From Aureobasidium sp. EXF-3400 (Eukaryota > Ascomycota > Dothideomycetes > Dothideales > Saccotheciaceae): a DNA stretch of 64,000 nt. Each line of letters opens with the position of its first letter. Position 1 is the stretch's first letter. Positions 10,811 through 22,768 of this stretch are shown here, piece by piece. Position numbers and translations under genes: made by a program. The stretch spans positions 1 to 64,000 of the forward strand of contig SWBL01000230.1 in assembly GCA_024195585.1 (NCBI GenBank), given 5' to 3'. The notes under the pieces are model-generated. The model saw only the letters and a program-made list of their open reading frames with translations. It had not been told where the DNA came from and ran no database searches.

Positions 10811-13689
10811 TTACTTCTCATCGGTGGTCGCCAGCATATTCTGGACATCTCTCAACTTCTGCTTGAGAGCATCATGTTCAGCATTCAACTGTTTCCATCA
10901 CTGTCAGCATCATACTTCACTTCCGAAAGTCATAGGGCACAAACTCACCTGTGCATGCATCATCTTCGTCCCCACCAACTCCTGCTCCATCTCCTGCACT
11001 TGCTCTTCAAGGCTACGATTACTATTCTGCACCTCGATATTCCTAGCCATAATCCTGTCCATTTCCCCTTTGAGACGATCTTCAACTTCTTGCGGTTGCT
11101 TGTCAACCATCTTTCTCAACTCCTCAACCTGCATCTTCAGACTTTCGTTTTCGTCAAGTAACGAGTCGTTTTCCACTTTCGTGCGTACGAGAGAAGAAGC
11201 CAAGTCTACGTGCTCAGCATCAGATTGCTGGGTGCGCAGTTCCAACTTTCGAACTCTGGAGCTGAGATTTGCGTTTTCGTTCTTCAGCGATTCTAGTTCG
11301 ATCTCGCGATCCTTCTCCGCGCGGGTCTTTTCTTCAAATTCAGAGGTATAAGCGACAAGGGTCTCGGGTGTAATGACAACGGCACAAGCATCGCGGACGA
11401 GTTCGTCTGCGCGATACACTTCTTTGTCTGTTGCGCCGGAAGTGGAGCCGAAGAAGCCTGATTCGAGGATTGAGTTTGCGGAAGGAGACTTGTCGATATA
11501 GACGTCAAACAGTCGTTCTTTGAGGTGTGTGGATAGCTGAACCATATCTTTCATCTCGAGTAGGGTCTGGGCGTTGCGTTGCATGAGTGCGATACCGAAT
11601 TTCAGAATGGCACCGAGACCTTCACTTAGTACAAGATCATAGACGCGGAGGACGAGTTGAAGAGGGAAGCGGTAGGCGAAAAGGGTGAGGAACCATTGCG
11701 TGGCGTACAAGTTTGGAGGAACGCCACGTCTGTGGAGATGACAGTAGAGTGCTGGCTCGTAATCTTCCAACAGACGCTCGAAAAGGTAGAGGTGCAGATG
11801 AAGACCGGTCATCTCAGCAGTGAAGAGTGATCGGAGGTTGTACTTTGACATTAGTCGGACGAAGAGAGTGAACGCTTCCTCTTCTGGCATGTTGAATAGT
11901 AGGGGCATGGCGATGAAGTTCATGCCCTGAGCGTAGCTAACTGGTTCGTCGTATAGAGCATATGCTTTGCAGATGCCATACAGACCGTCCTGGAGACCAG
12001 CACTGGCAATGTATTTGGAGTATGCTGTTCGTGCGCCGAGATCACGTCTGATTGTCTTCTCGAGTTTTTGCAGAGCAGCAGTCTCATCCTTTGATCTGCG
12101 TTTCCTCTCCGGTGAAGTGGACGACTCAGTGCCGTTCAACTGAGGAGAGACAGCTGCAGAAACATCAGAGCGTACGGAAGAGGCAGAGGAAGTAATTGTT
12201 TCCTTGTCTCCAGGACCACTGGTACGACGAGCAACAGTCGCTGAAATAATCTCCTTGTCGGTGCCTCTAGCGACCAATTCTCGATATACCTGCTCCAATT
12301 CATCGTTCTTGCTCTCTGCCATGACTTGCCATACCACACCACGGATGGGTTGAGGGATGCCATTAGCGATGGCGCGGTTAAGTTCGTCTCCACTAGTACG
12401 TGCGACCGCAGAAGGGCCTTCATATACAACAGACTGCCAGAGGTCCCAATTGACCTCACCCTGCTCCTCGGAAGGTCCAGCAGCATCTCCAGACACGGTT
12501 CCAGGAGGAAGTTTTGTGGTAGGTGATGAGATGGCAGAGAATGAGTTTGCGCGGGGAGTGAATGGAGGACTCAGTTGTGCACCTTCCTCTCTGGTTAGAC
12601 CTTGGAAACTTCCAGCACGACCTTGGCGGCCTTCAGGCAATGCCAGACCGTCATCTGTCGATATAGCTGATTCGCCTTGTAGTCGCAAGATATGGAAACG
12701 GTCTTTCAAGGTAGGCGGGTGAGAAGCATCATCGTTCGAGTCAGGGTTTGTGGTCAGACTCTGCAAAGATGAGGCAGTATTCCTTCGTGGACTAGTCGGT
12801 CTAGATGGAGATGTGGCTTTTCGTGCTCGTGAGAACCAGGCGAACGGACTTGAGACCTTCCGCGTGGTTGGAGGCTTCTCGATTGTAGGCGAGACCATGT
12901 AGGTTTGCGACTTCTGAATAGGGATCGGTGGCGGAGGAGGGTAGTTGAGGGTCGGAAGGTCGCCAGATAGGCCTTTGATAGGCTCGTTCTCTGTCTCTTT
13001 CTCAGGTACGGCGGGGGGTAACTCGGGGACGGATTCAAGGGTGTTTTGACGTGACTTGACGGCTCGAGGCATGTCGTCTTGGGTGTTGTCGGACGTTGAT
13101 TGGTTGATGATATCGATGCTCGTTCGTTTGTCTTGGGCTCCTGCAGCAGTCGCGGCTTCGTCATTCGTGGATACGGCTGTCGAGGATCTGTTGTCAGGTT
13201 CGTCCTGCGCTGTTTCAGGTCGGCTGTCTTTTGCAGCGAGTCCTTCGTTCTCCAAAGCAGTCTCTTTCTCAGCGTGTGATGTTTGGGCAAGTGCGTCTTG
13301 GATGTCGTCAGAGTCAAAAGCTCCTGGTGCGATAGATGTGGAAAGTCTGGGTGCTGTATCGTTCGAAGGCGCCTCGTCGGTAGCTATGCGAGAGTCATGG
13401 TCGGCGTTATTTCCCTGATGCGAGATTGAATGGCGCGATGAGTCTTGCGGCTCGGAATGGGCAGCGACGGGTGATGTTGTGTCGGGAGCATCTTCGAATG
13501 TGTCCTGAAAGCCATCAGTCACGAGCGTACTCAAACGCGAATGGAGCTCAAAAGCAGACAACAAAGAGAGTTGCTGCCGCGGCTAAGCGAGGAACTTACT
13601 GAATCCCTTTCGTCCTCTTGGTTGGTACTGGCATGCTGCACTGCCTGCTGCAGAGTGTCGTCGTTGTGCGTGGCCTCGGTCTCGGACAT
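10811..13689 (-). CDS. GYP5: TBC-domain Rab GTPase-activating protein, GYP5-like
   Basis: Three exons on the minus strand, 13689-13600, 13504-10949 and 10888-10811, joined over 95- and 60-nt introns; 907 residues. The N-terminal 350 residues are acidic and Ser/Thr/Pro-rich (disordered). The TBC domain (about 400-680) shows PIRGVVWQVM, the arginine finger in IRRDLGAR and the glutamine finger in SYAQGM. A C-terminal coiled coil follows (about 750-905) and runs through the last splice junction into exon 3. This arrangement fits Gyp5, a GAP for Ypt1/Sec4-type Rabs in ER-Golgi and polarised secretion. The first exon (30 codons, MSETEATHND) and the last exon are supported by frame-preserving consensus splice sites. 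Confidence 0.9.
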
Positions 13690-14287
13690 GTCGCTCTTGC
13701 TACTGTATGCGTCGGAGAGTATCTATAATTCAAGAAGGGATGCAAGTCGTGGACGGTCGTGATTTGCGTCGTATAAAGTGGTTGGTCCAGGCTTTGTTTG
13801 TCCACTGAGATGTCTGGATGGCTGGTCAGACTTAAATTGCTTTGCGTTCCTGAACCCTTGGGAGTTGGGTCCGAGGTTGGTCAAGTGACAGCTCGGAGCT
13901 CTTCCTTGCTATCCCTTTATCGTGGACCGGTTTAACGCTTCTTCGACTCCTGAGTGAAAATGTTCTTGCATATGACAGTTCGCAGCAACCGCCGTTGAAC
14001 CCATGCTAAACAAACCCGCCCCGCAGTCAAGTGGACCCTGCCGTGAATGCATTCAAGAACGTCGAGATACAAATGAACATTTGCTTCAGAAATCTAGGTG
14101 GCCTTCCGAAGCTACGTTCTATATCTACTACTCCCCCTTTCCACCACACCATCTTCGTTGACTCGGTCAAACTTGACAGCCGCTTCCCACCGATACAAGA
14201 CAACGACCATGTTCAAACTCTACATTATAAGTTCCAAGCTCCTCTGCGTTTATGCAAGAAATCCCCTCTATACAAAAGCCGCCACGC
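13690..14287. other. promoter of the TBC gene and 3' flank of the deacetylase gene
   Basis: Spacer between two minus-strand genes. No further gene recognised. Confidence 0.4.
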
Positions 14288-15653
14288 TTATCGCTTCTCC
14301 CACACCTTCAGCCCTGCCACCCACGTCTGTAGCACTTCTCCCTCATCATTCAACACCACAAAGTCGGCCTTTCGTCCTGCTTCTAGCTTGCCTCGGGTTT
14401 TGTCTCCCATCATGTCTGCCACATTCTCAGTGACACACCTCACTGCTTCCGCCACATTACATCCACTCCACTTCATCATGTTTTGAATGCATTCCTGCAA
14501 GCTGGCACACCCACCCACTAGCGTCTCTGTCCCGTCGATGGTCACCTTCGATCCTGTCTTGCGCTGTTTGAATGGAATTTGTGCATGCCCAGGGTAAACA
14601 CCATCGTCCAGTCCAGCAAGCTCAATACTATCAGTGATGAAGATGCACTTTTCCGGATTCGCCCTGAAGAGCATGGTCGCCACGCTAGGATGGAGATGGT
14701 TGCCGTCTGGAATGATTGTGAAGTATGGGCTCTCGTGAGTGTCTGTATTGGCGGTCGTAACAAGTCCAGCAAGTCCGGGATCGCGGTGATGAAGCGGTGT
14801 CATCGCATTCAACGTGTGCGTTAACAAGGTCGCTCCAGCCTTAACTCCCTCAATCCCTTGATCGTAGGTGGCTGCACTGTGACCAAGCGACACTTTGATA
14901 CCCTTGGATGTCAGACTCTTTATGAGTTCTGTCGACTTTGGAAGCTCAGGCGCCAAAGTCACAAATTTCAGAGTCTCTGCAGATGTCGCTGATGCTCCGT
15001 AAACTTCTTCTGCCGGTCGACTGCCATCAAAGAAGTGGTCCGAGTTATGGGCGCCCTTCTTGGATGGTGCTAGGTATGGCCCTTCCGCGTGCGCTCCGAG
15101 TAGAGAGGCGCTATCGTCAATCGCTCTAGGCTTCAAAGATGGCAGAACCTATGTGATCATGGTGTTGTCAGTGGCATGGTCTATTTTGTCCCCACTGGTC
15201 GGGAGACACTTTGTCCAGGCTCTGCTTCCTTTCGATATAGCCTTGCTCTCGAATAATTGCAAAGATGGATTGCGTTCACCTCGATGTGCGCAAAGTATAG
15301 GAAAAGGCATTCAAACCTACCTTTTTGTATTCGTCCGAGGACACTGTCGGGATGGTGGCCCAGAAACCAGTGACACCTTGTGTAACGAGGAACTGGGCAG
15401 CCTTGTCAATCTGACCAGCATACTCTTTCTCATCGTTGAAGTGGGTGAAATGGAATCCAAGTAGACCGTTAGTGTGCAACTCCAGCAGACCAGGAGCAAT
15501 AATGCCTTCTTCCAAGTCTACAGCATCACCGCCAATATATCCAGTCCGAGGAAGAATAAGACCAGTATCGTCAGAAACAACCAACTGATCATCTACCAAC
15601 TTACCGCCTATGCAAAGACGGCAATTCAGAAACGAGGTGAACCAGCCAGACAT
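14288..15653 (-). CDS. nagA: N-acetylglucosamine-6-phosphate deacetylase
   Basis: Two exons, 15653-15321 and 15148-14288, with a 172-nt intron (GTAGGT...CATAG); 397 residues. The enzyme converts GlcNAc-6-phosphate to glucosamine-6-phosphate plus acetate, the first committed step in recycling chitin-derived GlcNAc. Seen motifs of the amidohydrolase family: GLLELHTNG after beta-strand 1, the metal-ligand glutamate in GAHAEGPYL, GHSAATY, the substrate loop LTHTLNAMTPLHHRDPG, DGNHLHP, and the catalytic Asp in ITDSIELAG. Length is normal for the family (about 380-420). The start MSGWFTSFLNC is preferred over an in-frame ATG eight codons upstream because the family begins close to this point. It is not next to other GlcNAc catabolic genes here. 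Confidence 0.9.
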
Positions 15654-16192
15654 GCTTGTCGAAGATCTTACAAACAAGGAACGAGAAACAGGGAGAACTG
15701 ATCCTCACGCCCAGTTGGGAGGTAGTAGTGTTTTAGGCCCATAGATCGGGACCCCTCTTCGGCTCATTGGTCAATGCTCCCATCTATCCTCCGCGTTCAT
15801 CGTTATCGCTGCCGCGTCGATAAACTGCCGGCATCTCTCTCAAGGTGGTGTATTATCATAGGCATAGTTGACTGCTGCAGTCATGAAGTGCCGGGAACGA
15901 GAAACGTGAGACTCACAGATGTCGAACATTGAGGCCAAGTGTTTTTGCGACGAGTCGAGTAGGAATTGACGAGAAGTTGCAACGGGAACGCTCCACAAGC
16001 AAGCCACGCGGTGACGTAGCGGGTCTGGCGAACGCGCCATCCTCGATGGCATTCCCAGTTTCGTGCGTCAATCGCAGCTGGGCAGGCAAGGCTGTGTAGC
16101 GTGTGGAGAGGACAATAATACCTAAGTCTAGCTCTTTCTCTCCTCTTTTTCCACCACCATCTCCAAGTCTCTCCCGGTCCGACTCGTTGACC
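15654..16192. other. divergent promoter region
   Basis: Shared upstream region of the deacetylase (minus) and the Mug190-like gene (plus). A CT-rich tract runs to about 16180, just before the plus-strand ATG, as is common for fungal leaders. No gene recognised. Confidence 0.4.
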
Positions 16193-19100
16193 ATGGCGGA
16201 TCAACAGCAGCATGCCCCTGGTGGACACTACTCGGGGACCAACAAAATCCCGACCATCAATCAGTTCATCGAAAGATTAGATCGCGACAAGTCGACTCGC
16301 GACAAGCAGATCGAGGAGCAGAGAAAGCAACAGGCCGCCAATAAGAATGGCGATGCAGTCCCTCACCAGCAGGAGTCGAATTTGCACGCAAAGGAGAACC
16401 AGCAAAAGGTCACTGACCCGACCACGGGCAAGGAGGTAGTCATCGAGGATGTCAACAAGGAAATGGTAGATGCGGCTAAGAACCCCATGGTATGAGAATA
16501 TGGTTTTGATCTGAGAGAGACCACAGCGATCTGACACGTGAGCAGCTCTCTGTACCGAACGCGAACCTGGGCAAGCCTACAGTATGTTGCGCGCATATAC
16601 CATACATAATGCAAAGCTGACAAGACCCAGACCGTCAAGACCGACCCGTCGCAGTCGATGGACGAGTACAAGCACAACCAAGATGTCACCGCCCCTCCGG
16701 ACCCCGTCGCTGAAGGTAGCACCTCAGACGTACCCATTCACGGCGAAAAGACCAACATTCTGTTCCATCCTACACCCTCCGTCAGCTATGAGCCCTTTTT
16801 TGCCGCCATGGAGAAGAGAGCCACTGGTCTCTGTGTCGGTGTCTTCCTCGGTATTGTCTTTGTCGGAAACATCTTTGGTGGCTCTCTCAAGGGCCTTATC
16901 CCTCTGGCCATGTGTGTGTCGTCCGGTATTTTCCTCTGGGCCAAGGAGGTGATTCGCAGTGGCAGAGAAGTCGAATGGGACAGTGAGAAGATCAGAGGCA
17001 AAACCGTAAGTCAGCGATTGAAACCACATGAGAAGGCGCGATTAGACTGACATGTGTGATACAGGCCACGGCCAATCTCCTTCCCGAATCAGTCGAATGG
17101 ATGAACACTTTGCTCGGAGTCGTTTGGGGTCTCGTCAATCCGGATATGTTTCAGAGTGTCGCCGATACTCTCGAGGATGTCATGCAAGCATCTGTTCCCG
17201 GTGTCATCGAGAACGTCCGTGTCGCCGAGATCAACCAAGGCAGTAACCCTATCCGCATCCTTAGTTTGCGCGCTCTTCCCGATGAGCACATGAAGGAGTT
17301 GAAGACCGCAATCCACGAGGAAAACAAGAAGACCAAGGATCCTCAAGAGGCCGCTGCTGATGAGGAGGGTGGTGACTACTACAACCTCGAAGTTTCTTTC
17401 GCATACCACGCTGCTCCTTCTGGAAAGAGGGCTTCTGACAGAGCCAGGAATATGCACATGCAATTGGTCTTCTACCTTGGTATCAAGGGTTTGTTCGGTA
17501 TACCTCTTCCCATCTTCGTCGAGCTGCAGGAGCTGGTCGGCACCGTCAGACTGCGCATGGCAATGACCCCGGAACCTCCATTCCTCAAGACACTAACCTT
17601 TACACTTATGGGCGTGCCTCACGTCCAGGCTGGATGTATTCCCATGGTCGAGAAGGGTGTCAACATTCTCAATCTTCCTCTCATCTCGAACTTTGTCAAC
17701 TACGCTATTGGTGCCGCTGCTAGCATGTACGTCGCTCCCAAGTCCATGTCTCTTGACATGAGAGCTCTGCTTCAAGGCGACGACATTACCAAGGACGTCC
17801 AAGCTCTTGGTGTTATGTGGATCCGCATTCATCGTGCTGTTGGTCTGAGCAAGCAAGACAAGCGTGGTAGCAGGCACGGAGGCAGTGACCCATACATTAC
17901 TCTGTCTTTCTCCAAGTATGGAAAGCCTATGTACTGCACCCGTGTCATCACCGACGACCTGAACCCTATCTGGGAAGAAACTGCTGCGTAAGTTGAATGT
18001 CCTGATTGCTGAAAAATTTAAGCTGACATGTATATAGTCTCCTGGTTACTCCTGAGCTTATCAAGGCCGACGAGAATTTGAGTGTCGAACTTTGGGACTC
18101 TGACCGTCACACTGCCGACGACATCGTCGGAAAGGTCGAACTGTCCATGCAAAAGATGATCCAGCACCCCGGCAAGATGTACCCTCAAGTCTCTAAGCTT
18201 GCCGGTATGGACTCTGATAGCGAAATGCCCGGAGAGCTCCACTGGGAGGTTGGCTTCTTCGGCAAGCCTCAATTCAGGCCTGCTCTTCGTACCGATGGCA
18301 AGAACCACGCCCTTCCTGAGAACCTTCGCGACAAACCTGAGCTTCAAGACGACAAGGGTGTAGCCAATACTGATACTGACGATGCCGTTCAGCACACCCC
18401 TCCGGATCCCCTCTGGCCCAGCGGTGTCTGCAGTATCGTCGTCCACCAGATTGTCAACCTCGAACTTGATAACATCAAGGGTACAGAAGGCAGTCGCAAG
18501 GGTAGAGAATACGAGCCCGCCAAGCCCAGCGGCGAAGGCACTGATGAAGAGGGCGATCAGCTACCTACCAGTTACTGCACTATCCTCTACAATGATGAGC
18601 TGGTCTACAGAACTCGTGCCAAGGCAGTGAGCAGTCAACCCATCTTCAACGCTGGTACGGAGCGATTCGTTCGCGATTGGAGATCCGCTGTCATCACCGT
18701 CACAGTGCGTGATTCTCGCAACCGCGAGCACGATCCCATTCTCGGAGTTGTGCCTCTCAAGTTGTCCGATGTCATGGAGACCAGCTCGCAAGTCACCAGA
18801 TGGTACCCTCTCGATGGCGGTATCGGCTTTGGTCGTATTCGCATCTCGCTTCTCTTCCGCAGCATCGAAACTCGTCTCCCTCCCAACATGCTTGGCTGGG
18901 ACGTTGGTACTTTCCAATTCCTCTCCGACAGAATCACTGCAACCGGTTACAATCATCATGCTAAGCTCAAGATGCGCACCGGTGGTTCCGTTGGCAAGCT
19001 ACCACGCACACAATGCCACAAGGTCGAAAACGGCCTTGAGTGGGAAGTTCAACACAACGAGAAGAAGGATCCCATCCGCCTTCCCGTCAAGTACCGCTAC

Positions 19101-20078
19101 CGCAGTCCCATCGTCTTTGAGTTCCACCTTTCTGGTAAGCGCAAGGCAGATGCTCATGCTGTTCTCTGGTTGCAACATCTGGTCGACAACGAGTCCACCG
19201 AGATTGACATTCCCATCTGGCGTACTTCGTCTCCGGCAAGATTGACCCAGAACTACATCACAGAGGACAATGTAAACAAGGCTATGCCTGGATTGGATGA
19301 TCTCGAAGAGGTTGGTCGTCTGAAATTTACCGGTCGCTTCAAGGCTGGTATGGATGAGAGTCACGAACAATTCGTGAGCGACAACGAGTCTCGTGAGACT
19401 TACGAGACCTGGGAGGCATGTCTTGCTGAGGGTGTTCGCACGAGATTGGTTGAGAAGGAGATGCCTGATCGTGTGCAAGCTCTACACGAGAAGTCTCTCA
19501 CAGAAGGTCGCGACATCCTCAAAGAGGAAGAGCCGGATGAGAAGCAAAAGTGGCTCACCAAGCAAGGCACTGATTGGAGTGGAGCATTTGGAGAAGACCC
19601 CAAGGCATACGTGGACTCGAACGGTAACAAGCGCCGCGAGCCTGGTGCACAAGCTCCTCTTCACGATCCTCACAACCCCAGCTCCGACGACGACAGTGAT
19701 TCCGATGATGACTCCTCTCAAGACCTCGGCATCATGGACGCCCAGAACTCGGAGAATCGAGGAGGTAACAACGGTGAGAGATCACGCAGAAAGTCATACG
19801 CCACCGACACCACTGGCGGCAGAAGTTCCTACGACTCGTACGCAGGCACAAACTCCACATTCTCAGACCCCAACAGTGGAGGAAGTCCCAAGAACCACAA
19901 TGCCCAAAACAAGCGTACCGAGGAGCGCAAGCAGCGCGGCTTGATGCAATGGAAGCCAGCTCGCAACCTCAAGTTTGCCAAGGACGAGACCAAGATCGGT
20001 TTGAGGAAGATCAAGAACAAGATGACAGGTGGTCTCAATGGTAGACAACCTGGTGTTGAGACTGAGACTGGAACGTAG
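16193..20078 (+). CDS. mug190: Mug190-like SMP/C2 membrane-tethering protein
   Basis: Five exons, 16193-16489, 16546-16581 (36 nt), 16631-17005, 17065-17987 and 18038-20078; introns 49-59 nt; 1223 residues. After a disordered N-terminus, a membrane hairpin lies at about residues 160-200 (GLCVGVFLGIVFVGNIFGG then PLAMCVSSGIFLWA). An SMP-like lipid-binding region follows (about 235-470, starting WMNTLLGVVWGLVNPDMF). C2 domain 1 is at about 490-620 (RGSRHGGSDPYITLSF) and C2 domain 2 at about 690-850. A C-terminal conserved domain and an acidic Asp/Ser tail with basic end close the protein. The order resembles S. pombe Mug190 and tricalbin-type proteins that tether ER to plasma membrane and move lipids. 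The exact role here is inferred. Confidence 0.85.
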
Positions 20079-20802
20079 ATGCTTCCTTGAAGCACCTTTG
20101 AACAGCACGATTTCATGCTTTTCCTTTTCATTCTTGTAGTGCATTCTAGTTAACGTTAATTCCCCCTTAGGTAGTTATATCACGCAAAAATGATGCAGAC
20201 GAATTACATTTTTACAGACCAATTCTCATTTCGTGACTCGGCACGTGAGGTCGAAGGGCATGTCGACCAGTTGTTCTGCGATCGTTGCTTCCTCAGCTGA
20301 AATCAGACCCTCGCTCACGAATCCTTCGCCTACAGGTTTGTTCTGTCTTCTACTCGACTCTCCCACGCATCCTCCCAAACCTTTATTTCAAAGGACCCCA
20401 AATACACTGGATTTTACTATTTCACTTGATCAATCAACTCGTTGCTGCGCCCATGGCTTCCGACCTCGTAGTGCATCAAAGCAGCAACGTTTCCACCGCA
20501 TCGGACCATCGAATCATGCATAAGTCTTGCTCCAGCTGGAACGGCAAAGGCTTCATGCAAGACTTGACAACCAATCAGATGCTCACTGCAATACTCCGAC
20601 TGCATGTTTGGCTAGCACCAGGCGCAAAAGGCTTACTCTGCATGCAAGGCTGAGCAGCCTGAAATAGCTGAATGTGGCTTTCGACAGCATGCGCCCGCCA
20701 CAGAGCAGCGAGTCTCGATAAGGATGGCGCAGTATTCCAAAGGTTATAAGAGCTGGGGACCACTGCTTACTTACTTGAGATCTCTGCGTGACAATCGTTA
20801 GT
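20079..20802. other. intergenic
   Basis: No gene recognised; only short ORFs in several frames. It contains the 3' flank of the Mug190-like gene and the promoter of the membrane-protein gene. Confidence 0.4.
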
Positions 20803-22121
20803 ATGACTTCCGACTCTGATTCAATTCTCGACAACGTCAAAGCCCAGCATGAGGCTTTGGTGCAGAAATCTCACAAATCTGAGCACAAAGCATACACCTT
20901 TTCTCTCATCTGGAGGCCTGCTGTTCTGGTTCTGATTCCTCTTGCGCTCACATTAGTTTCAATCTATCTCGGTTTCAGCTGGACTGAGGACTTCCAATTC
21001 AATCTTAACACCCTGAACACGGCTGAATGGAATTATCTCCGGACTAACAATGGTCAAGGCAACTGGGCTTGTCTCGATAACGGAACTGCCGTACCGCAGG
21101 GGATAATGCTGAGACAAACGGTCTGGTCTACCGACCAATTTCTCGACATCACGCTTGGCTTTGGTTCGTTTGAATTTGGTATTGCAAAGGGTATAGATAT
21201 TGGATGGGATTTGATTGTTGGAAGGGGCGGTCAAATCATCCTGGCTCTATTGTCGTATCGCGTATCCAGTGCTGTACTGTTGCATTCCATGGAGACTCGT
21301 ACTGCATCGTTCTATACCTACGCAGCAGTCGGCTTCGATCGTGGTCCGCTCTTCTCTATTTGGGTCTCTTTACGCGATCTCTGGAGCGGCAGAAGCCAAG
21401 GAAAGGGAATCATCTCTATGGCTATCTTAGCTTCTCTCTACCTTCTTGCCTTTCCTACATTGGTAGGTGTTCTCGGTGGAAGTTGTATAGACTTGCTGAT
21501 TTCCCAACCTAGGTTTCGACCATGACAGGATATAAGCCCAACTCCTCGCCGTGGGTGTATATAAGTAAGGACGGTGCCATGTATCCTGCGGAAAGGATTG
21601 TATCGGTGATGCTGATCATCAAAGATGGTTCACGTATCGGTCTTACGGACAACTTTCCAGTCGCAAACAGTGCCTCGATGGGTGGGTGTACATCTTGTAG
21701 TCCCTTTCAGACCAATCTCACGAACGACTATTGGCGCTGTGAGTCAAATCCATCATGTTCAGCTTATGTATATGAATGATTAATGTACCAGGCAGACGCG
21801 GACTCCTATGCGGACCCCTATTTAGGCACTCAAACATCTAACGATGTGCCCTCGATTTTCATGTTGAACGGGAACAACATCTCCCTACCCTCACCCATTT
21901 TAACCTTCGAGTTTGGGGGTGACCTTTGGATGCATGACAATACGACGTACCCCTGGGACGACTTGCAGGGCATCTGCCAGCCTGGAAAGACATACCAATG
22001 GGGCTTCTCTTTCTACGCTCTCCTAGCCTTCTGCGTGGCGACAACGGTGTATGCGATCACGATGTATTCTTTGTGGCTAAGGACATTCCTCTATAGCCGC
22101 AAGCACCGAGCAGGACAATGA
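20803..22121 (+). CDS. multipass membrane protein interrupted by an in-frame TGA
   Basis: Three exons, 20803-21462, 21513-21738 and 21796-22121, with 50- and 57-nt introns; 403 residues to the TGA at 22119-22121. Membrane segments are seen at about residues 28-50 (WRPAVLVLIPLALTLVSIYLG), 140-165, 200-225 and 365-392 (GFSFYALLAFCVATTVYAITM). A large Asn/Cys-containing non-cytosolic loop with N-glycosylation sequons precedes the last helix. The style is that of an uncharacterised fungal integral-membrane family. The reading frame continues directly past the TGA for another 75 codons of plausible cytosolic tail, so the gene is either recently inactivated, a readthrough gene, or naturally ends here. 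No function known. Confidence 0.65.
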
Positions 22122-22349
22122 CTTGGTCTTTTCCGAGCAGTAATGGACTTTGCAGATGCATTGAAGGCTCAAGTGGGCGAAGACTGTACTGATAAGACGG
22201 AGAAGGAACTTGCGGATTTGGTCAACTCATATGAGCTGGGGATTTGTTGCAACGATGTGGACGAACTGCCGCCTCCTCGAGGAAGCTCGATATGGAAAGC
22301 GAAGTTCACTCTGCGTCGTTTTCCCAAGTGGCAGCGAGGAAAAGTCTGA
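22122..22349 (+). other. in-frame continuation after the TGA of the membrane protein
   Basis: Same frame as exon 3 of the preceding gene. It starts LGLFRAVMDFADALK, continues with an acidic helix, and ends at a normal stop at 22347-22349. An amphipathic tail right after the last membrane helix is what related proteins would be expected to have. This suggests the TGA is a nonsense mutation or a readthrough stop. Confidence 0.5.
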
Positions 22350-22768
22350 GAGCGGAGAACGTCCGAATGTTTAGCCATGGTCATATTACCTATCTTACGT
22401 GGTGGTTGCCGTTGGCTGTGGGAGCGGACAATGCTCTATAACTAAACAAGTCACACGTGATCCGATGCAGGTCGTACTTATCTTCTGTTAGTATTTCCTG
22501 AGAATTTTCTCGAAGCCAGCTTGAAGACACCAGTATCACAGAATGTCTCAATGAGCGAGAAAAGAACAATGTGACAAAATGATCGATGGTGTAAGAGCCA
22601 GGGTCGGGTGGACACTCATGAACATGTCGGTGCTTGGCGAAGAACCCTTCCGAGTTCCAGATTAACCGTGCGCTTATCGATAAGGAAAGTCTGGCGGTCG
22701 AGATCAGAAAGTTCTCTCGAAGCCAGAGGCTGAAGCAGACGCCCCAGTCTCTTGCTTGTACACACATC
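22350..22768. other. RRP12 upstream region
   Basis: No gene recognised. It holds the presumed promoter of RRP12. Confidence 0.4.
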
